A DNA stretch of 64,000 bases from Cellulosimicrobium cellulans (GTDB lineage: Bacteria > Actinomycetota > Actinomycetes > Actinomycetales > Cellulomonadaceae). Below the pieces are notes generated by a model, which was not told the DNA's origin, did no database searches, and saw only the letters and a list, made by a program, of their open reading frames with translations. A program made the translations under genes and the position numbers. Where the stretch lies: positions 310,001-374,000 of the forward strand of contig NZ_JAFBCN010000001.1 in assembly GCF_016907755.1 (NCBI RefSeq), read 5' to 3'. Of this stretch, positions 54,398 to 62,882 are shown piece by piece (within the stretch, counting starts at the first letter, position 1; each line of letters begins with the position of its first letter).

Positions 54398-57091
54398 ATG
54401 AGACGACCCGTCGCACGACGACTGCTCGCGGCCACCGCCGCGACGGCCCTGGCGGCCACCATGGGCGTGACCGCCCTGACCAGCACCGCGAACGCCGCCG
54501 TGACCGGCAGCCCGACCGGCTACGCCACCCAGAACGGCGGCACGACCGGTGGCGCCGGCGGCCAGACCGTCCGCGCCACGACCGGCACCCAGATCCACGC
54601 GGCCCTGTGCGACAGGGTCGCCGACGACACCCCGATCACGATCGAGGTCGAAGGCACCATCAACCACGGCAACACCGCGAAGGTGTCGGGCGACAGCTGC
54701 AACACCGCGGCCGGGGTGATCGAGCTCAAGCAGATCAGCAACGTGACGATCGTCGGCGTCGGCAACGGTGCGACGTTCGACCAGCTGGGCATCCACCTCC
54801 GTGAGGCCAGCAACATCATCATCCAGAACGTCACCGTGAAGAACGTCAAGAAGTCCGGCTCGCCCACGTCGAACGGCGGCGACGCGATCGGCATGGAGAG
54901 CGGCGTCCGCAACGTGTGGGTGGACCACGTGACGCTCGAGGCGTCGGGCGGGGAGTCCGAGGGCTACGACGGCCTCTTCGACATGAAGGCGGGCGTCCAG
55001 TACGTGACGCTGTCCTACAGCATCCTGCGCAACTCCGGCCGCGGCGGCCTCATCGGCTCGAGCGAGAGCGACACGTCCAACGGGTTCGTGACGTTCCACC
55101 ACAACAAGTACGAGAACCTCGACTCGCGCACGCCGCTGCTGCGCGGCGGGATCGCCCACATCTACAACAACCACTACGTGCACCTCAACGAGTCCGGGAT
55201 CAACTCGCGGGCCGGGGCGAGGGCGAAGGTCGAGAACAACTACTTCGAGGACTCCAAGGACGTCCTCGGCACCTTCTACACGGACCAGAAGGGCACCTGG
55301 CAGGTCGCCGGGAACGTCCTCGACGACGTCACGTGGTCCAGCCCGAGCGGTGACATCCAGCCCGCCGGCCCGAACCTGACCTCCACGACGTCGGTCAGCA
55401 TCCCGTACTCCTACACGCTCGACGGCGCGAGCTGCGTGCCGAACCTCGTGAACCAGACCGCGGGCGCGAACAAGGGGCTCAAGGTCTCGGACGGCTCGTG
55501 CACGCCGCAGACGCCGGACCCCGACCCCACCGACCCGACGGACCCGACCGACCCGACGGACCCGGGTCCCGTCGACCCGACGGACCCGCCCGAGCCGACG
55601 GCGGAGACGATCTACGTCGCCCCGAACGGCAGCGCGAGCGCGGCCGGCACGCTGTCGGCGCCGACGACGCTCCCCGTCGCGATCGAGCGCGTCGCCTCGG
55701 GCGGTGAGATCTTCCTGCGCGGCGGCAGGTACGACCTGTCGTCGACCGTCACGATCGAGCCGGGCAACGACGGCACGTCGGGCGACCGCACCCTGCTGTC
55801 CGCGTACCCCGGGGAGCGGCCGGTGCTGAACTTCTCCGCGCAGGCGGAGGACCCGGCGAACCGCGGCCTCGCGATCGGCGGCGACTGGTGGCACGTCTAC
55901 GGCATCGTGGTCGAGCACGCGGGCGACAACGGCATCCTGCTCGGCGGCAGCAACAACGTCATCGAGCGCGTCGTGACCCGCTACAACCACGACACCGGTC
56001 TCCAGCTCTCCCGTCTCGTGGCAGGCGCCCCGGCGAGCGAGTGGCCGTCGAACAACCTGATCCTCAGCAGCGAGTCGCACGACAACGCGGACTCGGACGG
56101 CGAGGACGCGGACGGCTTCGCGGCGAAGCTCACGTCCGGCCCGGGCAACGTGTTCCGGCACACCGTCTCCCACAACAACATCGACGACGGCTGGGACCTG
56201 TACACGAAGTCCGACACGGGACCCATCGGCGCCGTGACCATCGAGAGCTCGCTCGCGTACGAGAACGGCACGCTCTCCGACGGTGGCCAGGCCGGTGCGG
56301 GCGACCGCAACGGGTACAAGCTCGGCGGCGAGGACATCAAGGTCGACCACGTCGTGCGGAACTCGTTCGCGGTGGACAACGGCAAGCACGGGTTCACGTA
56401 CAACTCGAACCCGGGCTCGATCACGGTGAGCGGCAACGTCGCGGTCGGGAACGCGGAGCGCAACTTCAGCTTCGACGCCGGGACCCACCGGTTCAGCGGC
56501 AACGTGTCGTGCGACTCCGGCGCGAACGACAAGACGGTCGGCACGGACGCGGGCGGCAACTCGTTCTGGTCCGGCTCGAACGGGTCGGCGTGCTCCGCCT
56601 ACGACGGCGAGCTCGGCTGGTCGTTCGCGGCGGACGGCTCGCTCCGGGTCACCTTCGGCGGCGAGCCGACGAACCCGACCGACCCGACCGACCCGACGGA
56701 CCCGACCGACCCGACCGACCCGCCGTCGGGCACCAACCTCAGCATCGGCGCCGGTGCGGATGGCTCGAGCAAGGGCAGCGGGACGAGCTACGGCAACGTG
56801 ATCGACGGCAGCACCGCGACCTGGTGGTCGCCCAGCGGCTCGACGGGGACCATCTCCGTCAAGTGGGGCACCGCGACGACCGTGGGCAGGGTCGTCGTCA
56901 AGGAGGCCGCGGGCGGCGGCAGCATCGGGACGTGGCGCCTCGTGAACAACGACACGGGCGCCGTCCTCAAGACGGGCAGCGGTGCGGGGACGATCACGTT
57001 CACCGCGACGTCGCTCACGAAGATCAACCTCGAGATCACCGGCGCCTCGGGCACGCCCCGCGTCGCCGAGCTCGAGACCTACGCCGGGTAG
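54398..57091 (+). CDS. Bimodular secreted pectate lyase (PL1-PL9 with C-terminal binding module)
   Basis: Degrades polygalacturonate outside the cell. 897 residues: signal peptide (1-33); PL1 domain (about 35-370) with VWVDHVTL and the SRTPLLRGG arginine region; DPT-repeat linker (about 371-403); PL9 beta-helix domain (about 404-757), whose DADGFAAKL holds the likely catalytic K577, with Ca-binding Asp clusters (DNADSDGEDADG, DDGWDLY); second DPT linker; and a C-terminal beta-sandwich (about 783-897, TWWSPSGSTGTISVKWG) resembling an F5/8-type or carbohydrate-binding module. AAAGGTGAGG lies about eight bases before the ATG. Confidence 0.9.
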   Translation: MRRPVARRLLAATAATALAATMGVTALTSTANAAVTGSPTGYATQNGGTTGGAGGQTVRATTGTQIHAALCDRVADDTPITIEVEGTINHGNTAKVSGDSCNTAAGVIELKQISNVTIVGVGNGATFDQLGIHLREASNIIIQNVTVKNVKKSGSPTSNGGDAIGMESGVRNVWVDHVTLEASGGESEGYDGLFDMKAGVQYVTLSYSILRNSGRGGLIGSSESDTSNGFVTFHHNKYENLDSRTPLLRGGIAHIYNNHYVHLNESGINSRAGARAKVENNYFEDSKDVLGTFYTDQKGTWQVAGNVLDDVTWSSPSGDIQPAGPNLTSTTSVSIPYSYTLDGASCVPNLVNQTAGANKGLKVSDGSCTPQTPDPDPTDPTDPTDPTDPGPVDPTDPPEPTAETIYVAPNGSASAAGTLSAPTTLPVAIERVASGGEIFLRGGRYDLSSTVTIEPGNDGTSGDRTLLSAYPGERPVLNFSAQAEDPANRGLAIGGDWWHVYGIVVEHAGDNGILLGGSNNVIERVVTRYNHDTGLQLSRLVAGAPASEWPSNNLILSSESHDNADSDGEDADGFAAKLTSGPGNVFRHTVSHNNIDDGWDLYTKSDTGPIGAVTIESSLAYENGTLSDGGQAGAGDRNGYKLGGEDIKVDHVVRNSFAVDNGKHGFTYNSNPGSITVSGNVAVGNAERNFSFDAGTHRFSGNVSCDSGANDKTVGTDAGGNSFWSGSNGSACSAYDGELGWSFAADGSLRVTFGGEPTNPTDPTDPTDPTDPTDPPSGTNLSIGAGADGSSKGSGTSYGNVIDGSTATWWSPSGSTGTISVKWGTATTVGRVVVKEAAGGGSIGTWRLVNNDTGAVLKTGSGAGTITFTATSLTKINLEITGASGTPRVAELETYAG

Positions 57092-58182
57092 CCCGACCCT
57101 CCTCCGGGAGACCCGTGCACGACCCCGGGCGGGACCACCCGGTCCCGCCCGGGCTCGACGACGGCCCCGCCGCGCCGTCCGCGGCGGGGCCGTCCTTCTG
57201 CGGGGGCGTCGTCTGCCGCCCCGTAGCGCCGCGCGGTCGCGACGGCGCGGTCCCGCAGCAGGTCGCGGAGTCGTGCCGGCTCCAGCACCTCGGCGTCCGG
57301 CCCGAGCTGCCACACGGCCCAGACGGCGTGCCGGAGGTCCTGGAAGCTGACGTCGAGCACCAGCAGGCCGTCGTCGGCGGCGGACTCGGCGCGGACGCAG
57401 ACCGCGGTGCCCAGGAGCGCCTCCCGGCGGTCCGGCACGAGCCGGACGCGCGCGACGATCTGGTCGGCACCCGCCCGGAAACGGGCGCTGCGCTCGCGCC
57501 AGAGCTGCTCGAGGTCGACCACGTCGGGACGGTCCGCCGGTTCGGCGAGCGCCTCGGCAGCAAGGATCCGGGAGAGGCGGTAGGTGCGGTCCGCCCCGCC
57601 GACGGTGGCGAGCAGGTAGCCCGTGCCGCGGGCGGTCACCATCCCCACCGGGTCGACCTCGCGCGAGGACGGCGGCCGTCCGACGGCGGCGTAGCGGATC
57701 CGGAGCCGCCACCCGCCGAGCACGGCGCGCCGGACCTCGCGCAGGACTACCGCGGGGACCACCTCGGCATCCTGCCGACGAGCGAGCAGGTCGATCTCCG
57801 GCTCGACGAGGATTCGTCGGGCCGCGTCGTCGGCGGCGTCACGGTGAGCATCCGGGAGCGCGTCGACGACCTTGCGGACGGCCGACGCCAGCGCGGGTCC
57901 GAGGCCGAGAACCTGCTCGCCACGCCGCGACGCGGCGGCGAGGACGGCGAGGGCCTCGTCCGGGTTCAGGCCGGTGAGCTCCGTGCGGAAGCCGGGCAGG
58001 AGCGCGAAGCCGCCGTGCCGGCCGCGCTCGGCGTAGATCGGCACGCCTGCGGCGGAGAGCGCCTCGACGTCGCGCAGGACCGTGCGGGTCGACACCTCGA
58101 GCTCGCGCGCCAGGGTGGTCGCGGACAGCCGGCCGCGCTGCCGGAGCAGCAGCACCAGGGAGACCAGCCGGTCGGCGCGCAC
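57079..58182 (-). CDS. YafY/DeoR-type transcription regulator with WYL domain
   Basis: DNA-binding regulator, possibly ligand-sensing. From GTG 58182: 367 residues. N-terminal winged helix VRADRLVSLVLLLRQRGRLS then STRTVLRDVEALSAAGVPIY; the middle has the WYL-type beta domain (RYAAVGRPPSSREVDPVGMVT..GYLLATV). The last 45 residues are Arg/Gly/Pro-rich, run through two hairpins and overlap the end of the pectate lyase gene by 13 bases. It is divergent from ridA; an imperfect GACA-N5-TGTC repeat (58206-58218) lies between and may be its operator. Confidence 0.85.
   Translation of the reverse strand: MRADRLVSLVLLLRQRGRLSATTLARELEVSTRTVLRDVEALSAAGVPIYAERGRHGGFALLPGFRTELTGLNPDEALAVLAAASRRGEQVLGLGPALASAVRKVVDALPDAHRDAADDAARRILVEPEIDLLARRQDAEVVPAVVLREVRRAVLGGWRLRIRYAAVGRPPSSREVDPVGMVTARGTGYLLATVGGADRTYRLSRILAAEALAEPADRPDVVDLEQLWRERSARFRAGADQIVARVRLVPDRREALLGTAVCVRAESAADDGLLVLDVSFQDLRHAVWAVWQLGPDAEVLEPARLRDLLRDRAVATARRYGAADDAPAEGRPRRGRRGGAVVEPGRDRVVPPGVVHGSPGGGSGYPA
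57124..57153 (+). terminator. Terminator of the pectate lyase gene
   Basis: 13-bp perfect GC-rich stem (57124-57136 with 57141-57153), 33 bases after the stop. It lies inside the 3' coding part of the convergent WYL gene. A second perfect 13-bp stem (57162-57174 with 57180-57192) follows. Confidence 0.65.
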
Positions 58183-58310
58183 CTGAGAAACGTACCGGGA
58201 TACCTGACAGAGGGTGTCGTCTATCGCCGAGAGGCTCGGAGACGGGCGTGCGGGACGTCGGCCACGAGGGTCGGCGGGCGCCCGGGCAGGACGAGTCGGA
58301 CGGAGTCGGC

Positions 58311-58712
58311 ATGGCACTGGAACGAACGGCGATCAACCCCGTGACGTGGTCGCAGGAGCTGGGGTTCAACCAGGCGGAGCTGGTCTCGGGGCACACCCGG
58401 ACCCTCTTCTGCTCCGGGCAGACGGCGATGTCGCACGACGGCCGTCCTCAGCACGAGGGCGACGTCGCGGCGCAGCTCGCGCTGAGCCTGGACAACCTGG
58501 AGGCGGTGCTCGCGGAGGCGCGCATGACGCTCGCGGACGTCGTCCGGCTGAACGTCTACACGACCGACGTCGACGCGCTCCTCCCGCACTACGGGGTGCT
58601 CGCCGCGCGACTCGGAGCTGCGCGCGTGGCGCCGGCGACGACGATGCTCGGGGTGACCCGGCTGGCGGTGCCAGGACAGCTCGTCGAGCTGGAGGCGACC
58701 GCGGTCGCCTGA
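58311..58712 (+). CDS. ridA: RidA-family protein
   Basis: Small trimeric protein; family members hydrolyse reactive enamine/imine intermediates. 133 residues: ALERTAINPVTWSQELGFNQ, LFCSGQTAMS, DVVRLNVYTTDVDALLPHYG and the C-terminal LVELEATAVA are consistent. The usual C-terminal arginine before the VE.EA motif is replaced in a TRLAVPGQLVELEA context, so this may be a Rid subgroup without deaminase activity. ATG has GGAG six bases upstream. It is divergent from the WYL regulator, which may control it. Confidence 0.88.
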   Translation: MALERTAINPVTWSQELGFNQAELVSGHTRTLFCSGQTAMSHDGRPQHEGDVAAQLALSLDNLEAVLAEARMTLADVVRLNVYTTDVDALLPHYGVLAARLGAARVAPATTMLGVTRLAVPGQLVELEATAVA

Positions 58713-58741
58713 CCGAGCCGGACGGCGGCGCCGGGAACGGT

Positions 58742-61504
58742 TCAGCCGGCCCCGGCGCCGTCGACCTCCTCCCCGTCGGTGCTCAGCGCGCGGGCGAGCT
58801 CGGTCCGCGACGCGACGCCCAGCTTGGGGAACACGTGGTACAGGTGCGACCCGACCGTCCGGGGTGACAGGTAGAGCCGGTTGCCGATCTCCCGGTTGGT
58901 GAGTCCCTGCGCCGCGAGGGCGACGATCTCGCGCTCCTGCGCGGTGAGGAGCGCGAGCGACGACGCGGTCGACCCGGCGACGGACTCCCCTGCGGCGCGC
59001 AGCTCCTGGCGCGCCGCCTGCGCCCACGGCTGCGCGCCGAGCGCGTCGAAGCCGTCCCGCGCGGCGCGCAGGACGGCGCGCGACTCGGCGACGCGGCGCT
59101 GCCGTCGCAGCCAGCGCCCGTGCGCGAGCCGCGCCCGTGCCCGGAGGAACGGCCACCCCGCGAGCTCGTCGCCCGCGGCGCGCAGGAGCGGCTCGGCGTC
59201 GTCCTCCGGGGCGAGCACCGCGTCGACGTAGGAGATCGAGGCGGCGAGCAGGGGCGAGCCGTGCCGGCGGAGCGTCGTACGCAGCGGCTCGACGGCGGCG
59301 CGGGCGTGCTCGTCCCGGCCCGCGCGTCGGGCGGCGTCGGCGTACAGGGGCACGAGGCCGTGGTGCAGGCTCGCGACCGACTCCGGGCGGCGGTCGTGGT
59401 CGACGTCCTCGAAGCCGGGGCGGAGCGCCTCGTACGCCTCCTCGACCCGGTCGAGCACGAGCAGGGCGGTCGCCCGCGCGGACGTCGCGACCGCGGCGAG
59501 CGTGGGCGACCCCGTGGCGGCGACGGCGTCCCGCGTGCTCTCCCACCCGCGCAGGGCCGCGTCGCCGTCGCCCCGGACGGCGAGCAGCAGCGCCTCGACG
59601 AGGACGGCCGAGACGAGCGGGCGCTCGCGGGCGCGCCCGACGTCGCGGACCTCCTCGGCCGCGGCGGCGGCCTCCTTCCACCGACCCAGGTGCCAGCAGT
59701 TCCACGCGTACGTGACGAGGCTGGCCGTGAGCAGGCCGAGGCGGCCCTGGGCGTGCAGCGGCCCGAGCGCCCGCCCGAGCAGGGCCGTGCCCCCGACGAC
59801 GTCGCCGACGACCGAGGCCGCGCGCCCGGCGAGCGCGAGCGCCTCGGCGTCCGTGAGCGATCCGGCGTCCAGCGCGGCGACCCCCAGGCGGACGGTCTGC
59901 GAGCGTGACACGGGTGCCGTGAGCGCGAGCGCCGTGAGCAGGCGCGGGTCGGGGGCCGAGGTGAGGCTCTCGACGGCGCCGCAGAACAGGTCCCGGCACC
60001 GGGGCTCGACGCCGCGCCAGAAGGCGACGTCCGCCGCCGGCGCGAGCGAGTCGAGCGCGGCCTCGGCCTGGCCGGCGGCGTGGAGCCCGGCCAGCACCTC
60101 GACGAGCCGCGACATCCGCTCGAAGTCGCCGACGGCGTCCTGCGGCCGGTACCGCAGCCAGGTCGCGCGAGCGCGGTCCGACTCTGCGAGCGGGAGGACG
60201 TCGGCCTCGTCGAGCAGCCGGACGAGGGCGTCGTCGTGGCCCACGTCGGAGGCGTGGAAGGCCGCCAGGACGAGGCGTCGCCCCCGGGCGACGGGGTCCG
60301 GCGTGTGCGCAGCGGCGAGCTCGAGCGTCGCGACCGACTCGAGGACGGCGCCCCGCCGCCGGGCGCGGTCGGCGCTCGACTCGAGCGCCCCGGCGACGGA
60401 CTCGTCCGGTGCGGTCGCGGCCCCGGCGCGGTGCCAGGCCGAGCGGTCCGGGTCGCCCGTCACGCCGGCCAGGGCGGCGTGGGCGTCGCGGCGCTCGGCG
60501 GACCCGGCCCGGCTGTGGACCGCGGAGCGGACGAGGGGGTGGCGGAAGGTGACGGCCTGCGGCTCGACGGCGACGAGCCCGGCGTCGACGGCGGGCGCGA
60601 GGGCGGACGTGTCGGAGACGTCGTGCCCGAGGGCGCGCGCCGCGGCGACGAGCTCGGCCGACCGCCCGTCGCCCGGGTGGAGGGCGGCGAGGAGGAGCAG
60701 GGCGCGGCAGCCCGCGGGGAGGTCGTCGACGCGCGCGGCGAACGCCGCCTCGACCCGCGCGGTGACGGGCACGGGCGAGGTGACCAGCGCGCCGTCGGGC
60801 AGCCGGCGCCACGCGTCCGCGAGCTCGACGAGCGCGAGCGGGTTGCCCTGGGCCTCGCGCAGGAGCCGGTCGCGCAGGACGGGGTGGAGGTCGGGGGCGG
60901 CGCGACGCGCGAGCGTCGCGGCGGCGGCCTCGTCGAGCGGCGCGAGGTCGACGGGGAGGAACGGGACGTCGTCCAGCGGCGGACGCAGCGGCTCGCGGCT
61001 CGAGCAGACGAGCAGGACCCGGTCGTCGTCGACGCGGCGCGCGACGAAGGCGAGCACGACCGCGCTCGACGCATCGAGCCACTGGACGTCCTCGACGCCG
61101 AGGAGCAGCGGGGTCGTCGCGGCCCGCTCGCGCAGCAGGTCGAGCGTGGCGAGCGCGACGGCGACGGGCTCGGGCGCGGGGCCCGTCGGGTCGTCGCGCG
61201 TGGGGACGGAACCGACGGCGCGCCGCACGAGCGCGGTGCGCGCGTCGCGCGCGGGCCCGGCGAGGAGGGGCTGGAGCAGCTGGTGCAGCGCGGCGTAGGC
61301 GACGTGCGTCTCGGACGGCACGCCCACGCACCGCAGTGCGAGCACTCCCTCCGCCCGTGCGGTCGCGGCGAGGTCGTCGAGCAGGGAGGTCTTGCCGATG
61401 CCCGGCTCGCCGTGGAGCAGGACGCGCGCGCCCCGGGTGCGCGCCGAGGTCAGGGCGTCGCGCAACGCCCGACGTTCCGCCGCCCTCCCGACGAGCTCCC
61501 GCAC
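58742..61504 (-). CDS. LAL-type LuxR-family transcription regulator
   Basis: Large ATP-binding regulator of the LuxR family, a STAND-type activator. 920 residues: AAA-type ATPase with Walker A GEPGIGKTS at 32-40 and Walker B LLLGVEDVQWLD; a long helical repeat region; C-terminal LuxR helix-turn-helix (about 850-905, LTAQEREIVALAAQGLTNREIGNRLYLSPRTV). GTG start. The adjacent divergent hydrolase, 89 bases away, is the probable target. The ligand is unknown. Confidence 0.92.
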   Translation of the reverse strand: MRELVGRAAERRALRDALTSARTRGARVLLHGEPGIGKTSLLDDLAATARAEGVLALRCVGVPSETHVAYAALHQLLQPLLAGPARDARTALVRRAVGSVPTRDDPTGPAPEPVAVALATLDLLRERAATTPLLLGVEDVQWLDASSAVVLAFVARRVDDDRVLLVCSSREPLRPPLDDVPFLPVDLAPLDEAAAATLARRAAPDLHPVLRDRLLREAQGNPLALVELADAWRRLPDGALVTSPVPVTARVEAAFAARVDDLPAGCRALLLLAALHPGDGRSAELVAAARALGHDVSDTSALAPAVDAGLVAVEPQAVTFRHPLVRSAVHSRAGSAERRDAHAALAGVTGDPDRSAWHRAGAATAPDESVAGALESSADRARRRGAVLESVATLELAAAHTPDPVARGRRLVLAAFHASDVGHDDALVRLLDEADVLPLAESDRARATWLRYRPQDAVGDFERMSRLVEVLAGLHAAGQAEAALDSLAPAADVAFWRGVEPRCRDLFCGAVESLTSAPDPRLLTALALTAPVSRSQTVRLGVAALDAGSLTDAEALALAGRAASVVGDVVGGTALLGRALGPLHAQGRLGLLTASLVTYAWNCWHLGRWKEAAAAAEEVRDVGRARERPLVSAVLVEALLLAVRGDGDAALRGWESTRDAVAATGSPTLAAVATSARATALLVLDRVEEAYEALRPGFEDVDHDRRPESVASLHHGLVPLYADAARRAGRDEHARAAVEPLRTTLRRHGSPLLAASISYVDAVLAPEDDAEPLLRAAGDELAGWPFLRARARLAHGRWLRRQRRVAESRAVLRAARDGFDALGAQPWAQAARQELRAAGESVAGSTASSLALLTAQEREIVALAAQGLTNREIGNRLYLSPRTVGSHLYHVFPKLGVASRTELARALSTDGEEVDGAGAG

Positions 61505-61581
61505 CCGAGCATGATCCCGTCGCCGGGTGCCCGGCGTCCACTGCAGTCACGTGACCGATGCGCGCGGGCCGCGGCCGTCCG

Positions 61582-61593
61582 TAGCGTCGGTTC
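61582..61593 (+). promoter_or_regulatory. Leaderless promoter of the hydrolase gene
   Basis: TAGCGT at 61582-61587 fits TANNNT, six bases before the ATG; no Shine-Dalgarno sequence. The palindrome GTCACGTGAC (61546-61555) lies near the -35 position and could be a regulator site. Confidence 0.5.
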
Positions 61594-62412
61594 ATGGCCA
61601 CCTCTCCCGACACCATCGTCCTGGTCCACGGCTTCTGGATGACCCCCCGCAGCTGGGAGGACTGGAAGAGCCGCTACGAGGCGCGGGGCTTCCGCGTCCT
61701 CACCCCGGCGTACCCCGGCCTCGAGGTCGAGGTCGAGGCGCTCAACGCCGACCCGTCCCCGCTGGTGCGCCTCACGGCGCAGGCGGTCGTCGAGCACCTG
61801 GAGGCGGTCGTCAAGGAGGTCGCGACGCCGCCGATCATCATCGGCCACTCCGCGGGCGGCGCCTTCACGCAGGTGCTGCTCGACCACGGCCTCGGCGCCG
61901 CGGGCGTCGCGCTGAACTCGGCGCCGACCGAGGGCGTGCGGACCATCCCGCTCTCCCAGGTGCGCTCGACGTTCCCCGTGCTGCGGTCCCCCGCCAACCG
62001 TCACAAGGCCGTGCCGCTCACGTTCGAGCAGTTCCAGTACGCGTTCACGAACGTCGGGTTCACACCCGAGCAGTCGCGCCGCGTCTACGAGCGGTACGCG
62101 ATCCCCGCGTCCGGCGGCATCCTCTGGAACGGCGTCCTGGCGAACTTCCAGCCCGGCCCGCAGGACATCTGGGTCGACTACGCGAACGCCGGCCGCGCGC
62201 CGCTGCTCTTCCTCTCGGGCGAGCAGGACCACATCATGCCGCCGTCGGTGCAGCGGTCCAACGCCGGCAAGTACCACGGCGAGGGCACGGTGACCGAGCA
62301 CGAGACCTATCCCGGCAAGGCCCACCTCATGACGTCGCAGGAGGGCTGGGAGGAGATCGCGGACCACGCCCTCGAGTGGGCGCTGGCCCACGCCCGCCCC
62401 GCCCAGGGCTGA
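61594..62412 (+). CDS. Alpha/beta hydrolase
   Basis: Serine hydrolase of the alpha/beta fold; the substrate is not known. 272 residues, no signal peptide. Oxyanion region VLVHGFWMTPRSWEDW, nucleophile S86 in GHSAGG, acid D212 in GEQDHIMP, and H244 in GKAHLM complete a triad. Start codon follows a -10 element directly. Divergent from a LAL regulator, which may activate it; a role as esterase or lactonase is open. Confidence 0.9.
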   Translation: MATSPDTIVLVHGFWMTPRSWEDWKSRYEARGFRVLTPAYPGLEVEVEALNADPSPLVRLTAQAVVEHLEAVVKEVATPPIIIGHSAGGAFTQVLLDHGLGAAGVALNSAPTEGVRTIPLSQVRSTFPVLRSPANRHKAVPLTFEQFQYAFTNVGFTPEQSRRVYERYAIPASGGILWNGVLANFQPGPQDIWVDYANAGRAPLLFLSGEQDHIMPPSVQRSNAGKYHGEGTVTEHETYPGKAHLMTSQEGWEEIADHALEWALAHARPAQG

Positions 62413-62428
62413 CGGGTCGCCCGCCGGG

Positions 62429-62878
62429 TCAGGGCTCCAGGGTGAGGGGGACGCGGGTGCCGTACCCGTCGTGGCCCTCCACCCGGCCGGGGACGCGCGA
62501 CCGTCCCCGCGCCGCGGCGTCCCACACCTCGGCGACCCACGCGGCGGCGGTGTCGACGACGAGGTCGCGCGCGTCGTACGCCGCCCGCCCGGGGGCGACG
62601 AGAGGCACGGCGGGGACGGGTCCGTCCTCGCCGTGCACGACCTCGAAGAGCGTGCGGAACGGCTCGACCGCGCGGTCGAGGACGAACGCGTCGGGACCGT
62701 CGAGGGAGACGACGACGTCGAGCGTGCCCTCGCCGTCCTGGTCGGGGAAGACCGTCACGACGACCTCCTCGGCGGCGTCGGGCAGCGCGTCGACGACGGC
62801 GCGCAGGCGACGCACCGCGTCCGGCGTCGAGGCGTCGAGGTGGTCGCGCAGCCGGCGGGCGTGGGTCTCGGCGTCCAT
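62429..62878 (-). CDS. Small uncharacterised protein (possibly DUF6389)
   Basis: 149 residues: MDAETHARRLRDHLDASTPD then a beta-rich part with VVVTVFPDQDGEGTLDVVVSL. Mostly acidic, no membrane helix or signal. It resembles a family I recall as DUF6389, but I cannot confirm this. It lies four bases after the glycosyltransferase stop, so the two are probably cotranscribed. Convergent with the hydrolase, with 16 bases between stops. Confidence 0.7.
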   Translation of the reverse strand: MDAETHARRLRDHLDASTPDAVRRLRAVVDALPDAAEEVVVTVFPDQDGEGTLDVVVSLDGPDAFVLDRAVEPFRTLFEVVHGEDGPVPAVPLVAPGRAAYDARDLVVDTAAAWVAEVWDAAARGRSRVPGRVEGHDGYGTRVPLTLEP

Positions 62879-62882
62879 CGGG

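Noticed and set aside
61546-61555. GTCACGTGAC as a ninth parS
   Set aside because: It shares only the CACGTG core; the flanking TTT/AAA of parS is absent and it is 42 kb from the cluster.
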